NCBI GenBank assembly: GCA_915275065.1 | Contig: CAJZGD010000004.1 | Span: 1 to 27,747, forward strand | Reading direction: 5' to 3' | DNA from: an uncultured Corynebacterium sp. | GTDB taxonomy: Bacteria > Actinomycetota > Actinomycetes > Mycobacteriales > Mycobacteriaceae | DNA length: 27,747 bases | Shown here: positions 1 to 7,821 of the stretch, in pieces | Numbering within the stretch: the first letter of the stretch is position 1 | Layout of the letters: each line of letters begins with the position of its first letter | Translations under genes and position numbers: made by a program | The notes under the pieces: generated by a model | Told to the model about the DNA's origin: nothing | Database searches by the model: none | Seen by the model: only the letters and a program-made list of their open reading frames with translations

Positions 1-9
1 TGGTGACCT

Positions 10-38
10 AAAAATGGGCACCCACGCTTGGGTGCCCA
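10..38 (-). terminator. intrinsic terminator downstream of lpdA
   Basis: A perfect 9-bp hairpin (TGGGCACCC, 6-nt loop, GGGTGCCCA; 15-38) is followed on the minus strand by five T residues (complement of A10-A14). It lies about 50 bases past the lpdA stop, so it should end lpdA transcription. Between it and the stop is an 8-bp inverted repeat (50-57 with 82-89) of unknown role. Confidence 0.85.
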
Positions 39-88
39 CGATAAAGTACATCCAATCAGGTGTATTCCTTTGGGTGTACTCGATTGGA

Positions 89-1528
89 TTATCCTAAGTC
101 ATCATGCTCCACTAATTGGCGAGCCGCCTCTGTGATGGATCCCGACAACGACGGATACACAGCAAAAGTATCCGCCAACTGATTCACCGTAAGATTATTC
201 GTCACCGCCACCGCAATCGGTAAAATCAGCTCCGATGCGGTAGGCGCCACCACCACCCCACCAATCACAATGCCGGAGTGCTTACGGCAAAACATTTTCA
301 CAAAACCATGCCGAAGCGACCGCATCTTCGCCCGAGGGTTGGTCTCCAAGGGCAGCATGACCGTGCGAGCACTCACCTGACCAGATTCAATCTCATTCTG
401 TGTCACCCCCACCGCCGCAATCTCTGGACGAGTAAACACAGCCGTCGCCACCGTCTTCAACCGCAATGGTGAAACACCCTCCCCCAACGCGTGATACATG
501 GCGATCCGGCCCTGCATCGCGGCAACGGATGCAAGCGGAAAGAGGTCCGTACAGTCACCCGCCGCATACACCCCAGGCACATTCGTGCGCGACACTCGGT
601 CCACCTTAATATGCCCCGAAGGGGTGGTTTCCATCCCAATGGCTTCCACGCCCATGTTTTGGGTATTAGGGATAGAACCCACCGTCATGAGCGCATGTGA
701 TCCGCGGATTTCTCGACCATCACTGGTACGCACCAACACTCCCCCATCATCCGTGCGCACCACCGAATCCACCCGCGCATGCTTCACCAAAGACACACCT
801 CGCTCCGTCAACACGGTTTCCAGCACATCCGCAGCATCAGCATCATCGTGCGGCAAGATTCGATCCCGCGAAGCCACCATCGTGACTTTCACCCCGAGCT
901 CAGCAAATGCCGACACGAATTCCGCACCGGTCACACCGGAACCAACCACAATCAAATGCTCCGGCAACTCGGTAATGTTATAGATCTGCCGCCAGGTCAC
1001 GATCCGCTCGCCGTCGGGTTGCGCCCCAGGCAAAATACGTGGCGACGCACCCGTCGCCACCAGCACTAAATCACACTCAATTGTTTCTACCGTGCCATCG
1101 GTATGCTCTACCCGAATATAATGCACGGTTTGATTCAAATTATAGTCATCAAAAGTGCCCCTACCTGCAACTATCCGAACCCCGGCGCGTTCAACCGAAC
1201 GAGAAATATCGTTCGACTGCTTCCCAGCTAATTGCCGCACCCGACCATTCAAGGCGGTAACAAGCCTGGTGGCCCCAGGCTCTGCGGCATCCTCGGAAAG
1301 TTTCATGCTCAACCCCATGTCTTCGGCACGTCGAAGATCGGTTTTCACATTGGCACCGGCGATAAACGATTTTGATGGGACACAGTCATCAATGACCGCG
1401 GAACCACCAAGACCATTATCTTCAATGAGAGTGATGTCTGCCCCATAGCGGGCACCAACAAGGGCAGCTTCGTAACCGGCGGGTCCACCGCCAATAATGA
1501 CAATGCGCTTTGCAGAATGAGTGGTCAA
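89..1528 (-). CDS. lpdA: NAD(P)H-quinone reductase, LpdA type (flavoprotein disulfide reductase family)
   Basis: This is a 479-residue FAD/NAD(P)-dependent oxidoreductase with the fold of lipoamide dehydrogenase. The FAD-binding GGGPAG is at residues 13-18, a second dinucleotide motif (VVGSGVTGAEF) is near residue 195, and the FAD-contact motif is VYAAGDCT. The redox site is altered. The usual CxxxxC reads GGSAVIDDCVPSK, so the first cysteine is Ala44 and only Cys49 remains. The C-terminal His-Glu region reads YPSLSGSITE and lacks the catalytic His. Both changes are the known hallmark of mycobacterial LpdA (Rv3303c type), which reduces quinones and does not act in pyruvate dehydrogenase. The start codon is TTG with GGAGG four bases upstream. 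The gene follows the amidohydrolase by 68 bases on the same strand, so co-transcription is possible. The family call is strong; the physiological acceptor is inferred. Confidence 0.9.
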   Translation of the reverse strand: MTTHSAKRIVIIGGGPAGYEAALVGARYGADITLIEDNGLGGSAVIDDCVPSKSFIAGANVKTDLRRAEDMGLSMKLSEDAAEPGATRLVTALNGRVRQLAGKQSNDISRSVERAGVRIVAGRGTFDDYNLNQTVHYIRVEHTDGTVETIECDLVLVATGASPRILPGAQPDGERIVTWRQIYNITELPEHLIVVGSGVTGAEFVSAFAELGVKVTMVASRDRILPHDDADAADVLETVLTERGVSLVKHARVDSVVRTDDGGVLVRTSDGREIRGSHALMTVGSIPNTQNMGVEAIGMETTPSGHIKVDRVSRTNVPGVYAAGDCTDLFPLASVAAMQGRIAMYHALGEGVSPLRLKTVATAVFTRPEIAAVGVTQNEIESGQVSARTVMLPLETNPRAKMRSLRHGFVKMFCRKHSGIVIGGVVVAPTASELILPIAVAVTNNLTVNQLADTFAVYPSLSGSITEAARQLVEHDDLG

Positions 1529-1596
1529 TCGTCCTCCAGGGGTAACACAGCTATGGGCGTCGAAAAGCTTATACAGCAGACAATACCTGGCAATGA

Positions 1597-2931
1597 CTAA
1601 ACCACAAACACCTGATCGGTGTGGGAATTAAACCGATCGGCGACGCCTGCGAATAACCGTACCCCCACCGGAATGCATTGCTCATCCGCCAACATATTTG
1701 CCTTGTGTAAATCTCCTTTCTCGCTCACGCCATCCCAGCACCCTAACCGTGCCATTGAGCCCGCGACATGCTCTAAATACCACGAAAAATCCTCCCCACC
1801 CGATGACTGTGGTGCCTGCACTACCGCCTGGGGGTCCATCATTCGTGCCGCATCCGCGAGTATGGCTGTCGCCACATCATCGTTGATCACCGGCGGTACT
1901 CCCTTCACGTATGTGATCTGATATTGCGCGCCGGTTGGGGCAACAATCGCCCCGATGAGTTCTTCCAAGAGCGGTTGAATTTTCCGCCACACATGGATAT
2001 CTCCCGTGCGGATTGTTCCCCGGATCGTTCCTTCCTCGGGGATAGCATTGGGAGCAAAACCTGCGTTGATCGCCCCGAAAACCATGACCGTTGCCGTCCG
2101 CGGATCCACCCGTCGGGTCAGCAATCCCGGCAGATCAGTGACTATTTTTGCTAAGGCATACACCACATCGTTTGTGAGGTGTGGGCGAGATGAGTGCCCA
2201 CCGGAACCGGTGACTTTGACCTCAATAACATCCCCGGCAGAGGTGATAGGGCCTACCCGAACCCCGATCATGCCGGTGCGAATTTTTGGCTCTGCGTGGA
2301 TTGCAAAGATATTCGTGATTCGCTCCAAGACTCCTAATTTAATGAGTTCTGGGGCGCCGGAATCCATAACCTCTTCCGCTGGCTGAAAGATGATGCGAAT
2401 ACCGATTTTTATCAGTCCTCGACGGTCTGCCTCCGCAAGCACACACGCCAACCCGAGGGCAACCGTGATATGGATGTCATGGCCGCATGCGTGCATGACG
2501 CCCGCGTTTTGCGAACTATGCTCGCAGCCCGTGTGCTCTTGAATGGGGAGTGCATCGATGTCGGCGCGGAACGCAATTTTTTCCGGGGTGTCTGGGCCGA
2601 TATCTACCATGAGCCCGGTGTTGGGAAACAGGTGGGGTGTGAGCCCGTGATCACGCAGAATGCTATTGATGGTGGCGGTGGTGCGGTATTCCTGGTCGGA
2701 GAGTTCGGGGTGGGCGTGGAATTCCCAACGCCATTGGTAAAGTTCGGTTGTGTGGTCTGCTAGCCACTCATGAGCGATGTCTGCCAGTGACGTTGCTGAC
2801 GCCGCTGGTGTGGTCGGTTCCCCCGCGTTTCCTGCGGCTTTTGTGGTGTCGTAGGTTTCGCGCTCATTTCGCACCTGGTTGTCGGGGGTATGTTCGTTGT
2901 GATTATCGCTGCTGGAATGGTGCTGTTTCAC
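1597..2931 (-). CDS. M20-family amidohydrolase / N-acyl-amino-acid amidase (AmiB-like)
   Basis: This is a metal-dependent M20D peptidase/aminoacylase (the IAA-amino-acid or hippurate hydrolase group) that cleaves N-acyl or amide bonds. Visible motifs are HAHPELS, RADIDALPIQE, the metal-site HACGHDIH (about residues 147-154 from this start), FQPAEE with the catalytic glutamates, GGHSSRP in the dimerisation domain, and a late SSGGEDFSWYLE metal-ligand motif. The open frame extends to a GTG at 3018, but no ribosome site precedes that codon or the internal ATGs at 2979 and 2970. The GTG at 2931 has GGAGAG seven bases upstream, so I use it (444 residues). The first 45 residues are polar, low complexity and probably disordered. 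The gene is divergent from pmmB and followed by lpdA. The natural substrate cannot be read from the sequence. Confidence 0.85.
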   Translation of the reverse strand: MKQHHSSSDNHNEHTPDNQVRNERETYDTTKAAGNAGEPTTPAASATSLADIAHEWLADHTTELYQWRWEFHAHPELSDQEYRTTATINSILRDHGLTPHLFPNTGLMVDIGPDTPEKIAFRADIDALPIQEHTGCEHSSQNAGVMHACGHDIHITVALGLACVLAEADRRGLIKIGIRIIFQPAEEVMDSGAPELIKLGVLERITNIFAIHAEPKIRTGMIGVRVGPITSAGDVIEVKVTGSGGHSSRPHLTNDVVYALAKIVTDLPGLLTRRVDPRTATVMVFGAINAGFAPNAIPEEGTIRGTIRTGDIHVWRKIQPLLEELIGAIVAPTGAQYQITYVKGVPPVINDDVATAILADAARMMDPQAVVQAPQSSGGEDFSWYLEHVAGSMARLGCWDGVSEKGDLHKANMLADEQCIPVGVRLFAGVADRFNSHTDQVFVV

Positions 2932-3050
2932 TAGTTCTCTCCATGAAATACCCAAAAGTGTACTGCTCATTATTTTCATCAATGTTGATGCCGGTTTAAG
3001 TTTATGCCCATCCTCCACCCAATCCCATAATGAGATGACTAAGCTTTAAG

Positions 3051-3066
3051 AAGTATTTTGATACTT
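3051..3066. promoter_or_regulatory. 16-bp palindrome between amidohydrolase and pmmB
   Basis: AAGTAT, TTTG, ATACTT form a perfect 6-bp inverted repeat in the divergent promoter interval. It could be an operator serving either gene; no regulator is recognisable for it. A second, shorter palindrome (CATCAA-TG-TTGATG, 2977-2990) lies in the amidohydrolase leader. Confidence 0.3.
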
Positions 3067-3120
3067 TTACGACTTTCAGCATTTCAAGAGCATTCCAAGA
3101 AGGGCAGGCCAGGTAGGGGT

Positions 3121-4752
3121 ATGAGTGAACAGCTAGCATTTGGTACTGCCGGGATGCGGGCCCCGATTGGTCCAGCAGCTCATCAAATGAATGTTTTTCA
3201 GGTAACGCGAATCACTGCGGGTGTTGCCATGTGGTTAGGGAAACACCGCATCATTTCCCCGGAACGACGCCACTTGCCGGAAGCGTATTCTATGGCGGAA
3301 CAGTTTGCTACCACAAGTCCTTATGAGCTTGGCGGGTTGGATTTTCATGATGATGACCCGGCACCCCGGGTGGTGGTTGGTTATGATGCTCGTTATGGTT
3401 CCCATGTGTTTGCCACGACCGCCGCGGAGGTTTTTGCGGGCGCCGGCTTTGAGGTGTTTCTGCTGCCCACTCCTTCCCCAACACCGTTGATTCCTTGGCT
3501 GGTCCGTAGTTGGGGGCTCGATGGTGGGGTACAAATCACGGCTTCGCATAATCCGGCCGGCGACAATGGCTATAAGGTGTATATGAATAATGGGCGCCAG
3601 TTGACCAGTAGCGCCGCCCGAGAGATTGAGGCGCTCATCGCCCAGCAGGTGCCGGCGGCGGTGGAAATACCCCGGGTGACGGTGCGCCCCTGCCCGGATC
3701 AGTTGCGTCGTTTCATTGATGAGGTGACGAGTGTTGTGATGCCCAGCCAAGCGGATTTGTTGCGGGTCAATAATGAGCGGGCAAATATTAAGGTGGCAGT
3801 GACGGCCATGCATGGGGTTGGAGGCCGGGCCATGGTGCAAACGTTGCAGTCAGCGGGATTCGCCCAGATCTTCCCGGTGATGCGGCAACAATACCCGGAC
3901 CCAACATTTCCCACGGTGGAATTCCCCAACCCGGAAGAGCCCGAGGCTGTGGCGGAACTGTTGCGGTTGGGGAAAAAAGTGTCGGCGGACATAGTGATCG
4001 CCCTGGACCCAGATGCTGACCGGTGTGCGGTGGGGATTCGGTTAAAGGACGGCACACTGCGTATGCTGCGGGGTGATGAAACTGGGCCGTTGCTGGCAAC
4101 CCGCATGGTTGCGCCGTGGGATGGCGAGGGGGAACAGCCCATTGTTGCCACCACCATGGTGTCGTCCCAATTATTGACCGCAATCGCCGCAGATCGGGGT
4201 TGGGATTTACGGCTCACCCCAACCGGGTTTAAAAATCTCAATGCGGCAGGCGGCGAACACACCGTGGCGTTCGCTTATGAAGAGGCGATAGGGATCGCGC
4301 CCGCCCCCTGGCTTGTCGACGACAAGGATGGCATTACCACGGCCCTTATTGCCTGCACCTGGGCTGCGGAGTTAAAAGCGCAGGGGTTGACTCTCGCGGA
4401 TGAGCTTGAATCCCTGTATAAGCGTTATGGGATTTATGTGGGCCAGCAAGTTGCAATTCGCACAAATGATCCCACCGGTTTGATTGGGGCGTGTATTCAA
4501 AATCCGCCCACAACCCTGGCGGGGGTCAATCTGGAATTCGAAGCCGTGTTCGGTGGGGAGCGCACGCCTACCGGGCTGTTGCTGCGGGGCCCGAGCCCGG
4601 TGGGCAAAATTCGGGTATGGGCTCGGGCTTCGGGCACGGAACCAAAGGCCAAGCTGTATATAGAAATCGCCGAGGCTACGAGTCGACCTCAGGCAGAGGA
4701 CTTATTGCAGCGGATCATCCTGGAAGTGACCGCATACATACGCCAGCTGTAG
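3121..4752 (+). CDS. pmmB: phosphohexomutase (phosphomannomutase/phosphoglucomutase)
   Basis: This is an alpha-D-phosphohexomutase that interconverts hexose 1- and 6-phosphates in the cytosol and feeds sugar-nucleotide and envelope polysaccharide synthesis. All four family loops are present: catalytic serine in TASHNP (Ser142), metal-binding DPDADR (Asp297/299/301), the sugar-specificity loop FAYEEAIG, and the phosphate-binding RASGTEPKAK (502-511). The start is ATG 3121 (543 residues) after a G-rich AGGTAGGGGT stretch. An in-frame extension to 3058 exists but shows no family similarity. Relatives such as PgcA carry about 40 residues before the FGTAGMR motif, whereas here that motif begins at residue 7, so the N-terminus is short. 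The order near upp matches pmmB in corynebacteria; whether mannose or glucose phosphate is preferred is not decided by the sequence. Confidence 0.88.
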   Translation: MSEQLAFGTAGMRAPIGPAAHQMNVFQVTRITAGVAMWLGKHRIISPERRHLPEAYSMAEQFATTSPYELGGLDFHDDDPAPRVVVGYDARYGSHVFATTAAEVFAGAGFEVFLLPTPSPTPLIPWLVRSWGLDGGVQITASHNPAGDNGYKVYMNNGRQLTSSAAREIEALIAQQVPAAVEIPRVTVRPCPDQLRRFIDEVTSVVMPSQADLLRVNNERANIKVAVTAMHGVGGRAMVQTLQSAGFAQIFPVMRQQYPDPTFPTVEFPNPEEPEAVAELLRLGKKVSADIVIALDPDADRCAVGIRLKDGTLRMLRGDETGPLLATRMVAPWDGEGEQPIVATTMVSSQLLTAIAADRGWDLRLTPTGFKNLNAAGGEHTVAFAYEEAIGIAPAPWLVDDKDGITTALIACTWAAELKAQGLTLADELESLYKRYGIYVGQQVAIRTNDPTGLIGACIQNPPTTLAGVNLEFEAVFGGERTPTGLLLRGPSPVGKIRVWARASGTEPKAKLYIEIAEATSRPQAEDLLQRIILEVTAYIRQL

Positions 4753-4830
4753 TGCCCAAGCCACAAAACGCATCTAGGCTTTGCTGGCTACCAACAGTGC
4801 AAACCACCACAGTCACCCCATGCTGCATAA

Positions 4831-5136
4831 GTGCTGAGCTGGGGTATTGAATGTGCTGCCAACTATCCCCAAGACGGATCATGGGGCCAGCCCCACAACT
4901 CCAGCTCAGCACATCTTCTACTACCCCATTTCCGGGCATGGTCCACGGGATGAACGGGGCTAGCGGAAGGATAGCGCAGTTGCTGAGCTGGAGTTGTGGG
5001 TCAGAGCAACATCCCAGAACCTACTGAATCGAGAAAGTACAGCTCAGCACCGATGCTACCCATGGGCGGTCCCGGCTTGAGACATCAAAGCATCAACAGC
5101 CACAACTTGTAGCACAGCTTCTGAGCTGGAGTTTGT
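4831..5136. repeat. cluster A of the CTCCAGCTCAGC inverted-repeat family (five copies)
   Basis: Five copies of a motif with core GCTGAGCTGGAGT alternate in orientation: forward at 4831-4846 (variant ending GGGGTA), reverse at 4893-4912, forward at 4981-4999, reverse and degenerate at 5037-5050, forward at 5119-5136. Copies two and three form a perfect 19-bp inverted pair (4893-4911 with 4981-4999) around a 69-nt spacer, so a long stem-loop could form. The same motif recurs in the metY upstream region (20595-21033) and nowhere else in the window that I could find. The copies sit outside genes, which suggests a dispersed repetitive element, not a local operator. Confidence 0.8.
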
Positions 5137-5199
5137 CACCATAAGGTATCCCCCTGCCCCCACTCCCCCACCGACCGGCCCCAAGTCGGCCGAAATAGC

Positions 5200-5245
5200 C
5201 TCAGCCGTGACCACAGATCACTCACGATCCAAGGCCACGGCTGAG
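5200..5245 (-). terminator. possible terminator hairpin after the XRE gene
   Basis: CTCAGCCGTG (5200-5209) pairs perfectly with CACGGCTGAG (5236-5245) across a 26-nt loop, with two further G-C pairs inside. It lies 17 bases past the stop of the minus-strand regulator. The following bases (GGCTATTT) are only weakly T-rich, so this may instead be part of the repeat region. Confidence 0.4.
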
Positions 5246-5261
5246 CACATACAGCACGCGG

Positions 5262-5699
5262 TTAATATCGGGAACCGAGGTACCCGTTTATGCCCGCATT
5301 TATGGAGAAAGCTTGGTCATCGGTGAACGGCTGAGTATCAGTCGCGTAGCGAGGCCACACGAGCTCGAAGGTGATAATGCCGTCGACAAGCTCCGCAAGA
5401 TCACACACGCCACCCACGATTTCCGAGCCAGCCGGCAGCATCACCGCCGGCGGCACCATAAGTGCACTGGATAATTTATAGATTGTTGATAAGCTAGGAT
5501 CAGCTGGGGTTCTAGCATTATTATCATTACGTTCCAGATTGGATATCTGGTTTCTACTCAAACCACAAATCTCCCCAAGGCGCTGTTGGGTTATACCTCG
5601 AATATTACGAAGCAGCCGTAAGCGGGCGCCAAACACGCGACCATAGCTAGGCCACGTATCCCATTTATTGCTTAGACCACTTCTTATAAGTAGTCGCAT
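5262..5699 (-). CDS. XRE-family helix-turn-helix transcriptional regulator
   Basis: This is a 145-residue DNA-binding protein. Residues about 24-88 form a Cro/C1-type HTH, including RLRLLRNIRGITQQRLGEIC, then GLSRNQISNLERN as turn and recognition helix. It is followed by a short acidic C-terminal region of about 55 residues with no recognised sensor domain. There is no transmembrane segment. The start is ATG 5699 without a convincing Shine-Dalgarno sequence. The 5' half of the gene and the 187 bases upstream (5700-5886) are visibly richer in A/T than the neighbours, and the gene sits between upp and a repeat cluster, so it may be a recent insertion into the upp-pmmB interval. The upstream region has a repeated ATTCAC motif (about 5751-5776) that could be an autoregulatory site. 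Targets are unknown. Confidence 0.85.
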   Translation of the reverse strand: MRLLIRSGLSNKWDTWPSYGRVFGARLRLLRNIRGITQQRLGEICGLSRNQISNLERNDNNARTPADPSLSTIYKLSSALMVPPAVMLPAGSEIVGGVCDLAELVDGIITFELVWPRYATDTQPFTDDQAFSINAGINGYLGSRY

Positions 5700-5886
5700 G
5701 TTTTCAGTTTGCCCAAAACTTTGAATTCACACAAGAAAAATATGCAAACATTCACGGGTGATAATATTCACACGTAACTACCTGCATATAGTGACCTCAA
5801 AAATCCCACTACCAGCACTTTTACTATTTTCTTATCAAGATCCAGATTAGATCATGCCCTACCCGTAATGACCTGCTATTTTGTTC

Positions 5887-6522
5887 TTACAAATCAATAT
5901 TTCGTGGCCCATAGAGCCGATCGCCGGCATCTCCCAGGCCTGGAACAATATAGGCATCTTCGTTCAATTCCGGGTCAATAGTGGCGGTCACCAGCCGTAC
6001 CGGTAGCCCCGAATGGGCGAGAGCATCTACACCCGGTTGGGCAGAAACCATGCATACCGCGGTGATATCCGTGGCACCACGGTCGGCAAGAATCCGCACC
6101 GCGTGCAACAGCGAACCACCGGTCGCCAGCATTGGGTCGACTACGAAAACCGTGCGGCCACTCAGGTCATCGGGCAAGGCTTCTAAATATGGCACTGGCT
6201 CATGGGTAACCTCATTGCGTGCTAGACCAATGAATCCCACTTGGGCATCGGGAATCATTTTCAGCGCCGGATCAATCATGCCCAACCCGGCGCGCACCAC
6301 TGGAACGATAATTGGCGGATCGGCCAAGCGTGTCCCGGTCGTTGCCGCAACCGGTGTGGTCAATGGGAATTGTTCAACATGCAGGTCGCGTGATGCTTCG
6401 TAAATCAGCATGGTCCCAAGATCCGCCAGGGCGGCACGGAAGCTGGAGTTATTGGTTCGTTCATCACGCATAATGCTGAGCCGGGCGGCTACCAATGGAT
6501 GGTCCACAAGTAAAATATCCAT
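5887..6522 (-). CDS. upp: uracil phosphoribosyltransferase
   Basis: This enzyme converts uracil and PRPP to UMP in pyrimidine salvage. The protein is 211 residues, the normal length. The PRPP-binding loop VFVVDPMLATGGSLLH is at about residues 125-140, the IIVPVVRAGLGM segment at 71-82, and the C-terminal uracil-binding GLGDAGDRLYGPR is intact. The N-terminus MDILLVDHPLVAARL fits the family. ATG 6522 has no close ribosome site. An AAGGAG lies about 28 bases upstream, and a 13-codon overlapping frame starts at ATG 6530, so translation initiation here may be unusual. The gene is divergent from the EspC-like gene with 64 bases between starts. It could reuse uracil released by the nucleoside hydrolase encoded at 22641-23597. 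Confidence 0.96.
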   Translation of the reverse strand: MDILLVDHPLVAARLSIMRDERTNNSSFRAALADLGTMLIYEASRDLHVEQFPLTTPVAATTGTRLADPPIIVPVVRAGLGMIDPALKMIPDAQVGFIGLARNEVTHEPVPYLEALPDDLSGRTVFVVDPMLATGGSLLHAVRILADRGATDITAVCMVSAQPGVDALAHSGLPVRLVTATIDPELNEDAYIVPGLGDAGDRLYGPRNIDL

Positions 6523-6586
6523 ATTTTCATGGTAGCGATCTTGAATCTCCTTGTCCCATAATTTCGGCTGGGCAGTCCAACTAGGT

Positions 6587-6874
6587 ATGAACGATAATCT
6601 TCATATTGATCCGCAGCATGTTCGTCATCTTGCCACCGAGCTCACCACCATTGCCGATGCCCCTGTGACATCTACGTTCCTCCCTGGTGAGTCCATGCTG
6701 GGGGTGGGAAAATTCATTAGTGCCTTTAATGCCGCTGTCGATAGTGTCACCATGCGCGCCCGCATCCAATGCGCTTATGTTGATGATGCGGTGGCCAAAA
6801 CCCTCGACTATGTGCGGCTTGTGGAGGAGCATGATGCAGCCCTAGGCCGAGCACTGGAACATGGCGATGATTGA
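6587..6874 (+). CDS. small helical protein, EspC/WXG100-like (candidate type VII secretion partner)
   Basis: This is a 95-residue protein of predicted helix-turn-helix build. The N-terminal part (NDNLHIDPQHVRHLATELTTIA) and the middle (GVGKFISAFNAAVDSV) resemble the pattern of EspC-family ESX-associated proteins, which have an N-terminal L-x-hydrophobic-x-P then a helix, a central F-N, and a C-terminal helix. No signal peptide or membrane segment is present. A strict YxxxD/E export motif is absent; the closest is YVRLVE, where Glu is one position late. ATG 6587 is preceded by AGGT and chosen over the longer frame from 6551. Its last 14 bases overlap the NlpC/P60 gene, so the two are probably translationally coupled. 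Family membership is inference from pattern only. Confidence 0.55.
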   Translation: MNDNLHIDPQHVRHLATELTTIADAPVTSTFLPGESMLGVGKFISAFNAAVDSVTMRARIQCAYVDDAVAKTLDYVRLVEEHDAALGRALEHGDD

Positions 6875-7802
6875 TCTCACCCGAACCATTCAGGTATTGG
6901 CCGATCTCCGGCCTCCCCTGCAGCCCGTGGCAGCCCCCACCGTTCCTGACTTCTCCCAGCTCCCACAGTTAGCACAAGTATTCGGTAATGATCCTTCGCG
7001 GTTTATGGCCGATCATCGTGTGCTCATCCAGGATTCCCACGAGCTCATACAGTTGCTTGCCCAAGCATTACCGGAGTGCGAAACCACCTGTCGATTTCTC
7101 GAACATCTTATCCAGGCATTCATAGCCGAGGCTACGGCCACTTTATCGGTGGCGTGTGCCAGCAGTGGTGCCAATTGGGTTGCCGTCGTGAAGCAGCTTA
7201 TCGTGATGCCTAATAAATATGTCGAAATGGCGGTAGCCCACTTGCAGGGCTTGGAACAGCGGCTTGCTCCCCTCACCGCTCGGTTAGAACAAATTTCCGA
7301 AACACAGTCGGAGCTTGCTGCGCCACATGCCGTAACTAATGTTGTAACGGATGCCGCACAAATTCATAGCACCGCCGCCCGAGTTGCTATTCCTCCCGAT
7401 GGCACATCGGGGACGGCACTCGGCACCGGTGCCAGCGCTCATCATGCATCGTCTGACCAGGTGGAGCGTGGTCAGCGTGCCGTTGCCGCGGCAAAAACTG
7501 CGCTTGGCACTCCCTATGTGTGGGGCGGCACCACGACCTCCGGTTTTGACTGTTCCGGTCTCACCCAATGGGCCTGGCGGCAGGCCGGTGTTGAGCTGCC
7601 TCGCCTGGCGGAAAACCAAAACATTGGGCGGCAAGTTTCCCCCGACGAACTCATTGCTGGCGACCTATTGGTATGGAATGGACACGTGGCCATGTATGCC
7701 GGCAACGGCCAAATCATTGAGGCCGGCGATCCCGTGCAATTGGGGTCAATGCGCACTGAGAATCTGGGCATGGAGTTTAAGGGGTACTTCCGACCCGATT
7801 AG
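6861..7802 (+). CDS. NlpC/P60 peptidoglycan endopeptidase with N-terminal helical domain, no signal peptide
   Basis: The C-terminal 110 residues form an NlpC/P60 cysteine peptidase, the type that cuts D-Glu-mDAP bonds in stem peptides. Cys231 is in GFDCSGLTQWAW, His275 in NGHVAMYAGNG, and Glu287 is in the third catalytic position, as in the Cys-His-Glu triad of mycobacterial RipA. Residues 1-155 are predominantly helical (about 50-150 amphipathic), and 156-200 form an Ala/Ser/Thr-rich linker. Residues 1-30 lack a Sec or Tat signal, unlike typical Rip proteins, so export must use another route or the protein acts inside. The overlap with the EspC-like gene suggests a helical-partner/effector pair of type VII style. 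The start is ATG 6861; ATG 6867 is an alternative. Confidence 0.85.
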   Translation: MAMIDLTRTIQVLADLRPPLQPVAAPTVPDFSQLPQLAQVFGNDPSRFMADHRVLIQDSHELIQLLAQALPECETTCRFLEHLIQAFIAEATATLSVACASSGANWVAVVKQLIVMPNKYVEMAVAHLQGLEQRLAPLTARLEQISETQSELAAPHAVTNVVTDAAQIHSTAARVAIPPDGTSGTALGTGASAHHASSDQVERGQRAVAAAKTALGTPYVWGGTTTSGFDCSGLTQWAWRQAGVELPRLAENQNIGRQVSPDELIAGDLLVWNGHVAMYAGNGQIIEAGDPVQLGSMRTENLGMEFKGYFRPD

Positions 7803-7821
7803 TAGACTATGATGTATCCCC

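Larger units (their letters stand above)
4753..5261. other. 509-bp intergenic region without a gene, carrying repeat cluster A
   Basis: No reading frame here has a ribosome site or family features. The short minus-strand frame at 4715-4939 contains the peptide VLSWSCG only because it reads through a repeat copy, and the same peptide arises in cluster B. The stretch holds the CTCCAGCTCAGC repeats (4831-5136) and a hairpin at 5200-5245. Confidence 0.75.

Noticed and set aside
4715..4939. Minus-strand frame with the peptide VLSWSCG, recurring in a frame at 20744-20983
   Set aside because: The shared peptide comes from translating the same DNA repeat; the rest of the two frames is unrelated and neither has a ribosome site.
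4831..5136. Repeat cluster as a CRISPR array
   Set aside because: Copies alternate in orientation, spacers vary widely in length, and no cas gene is present.
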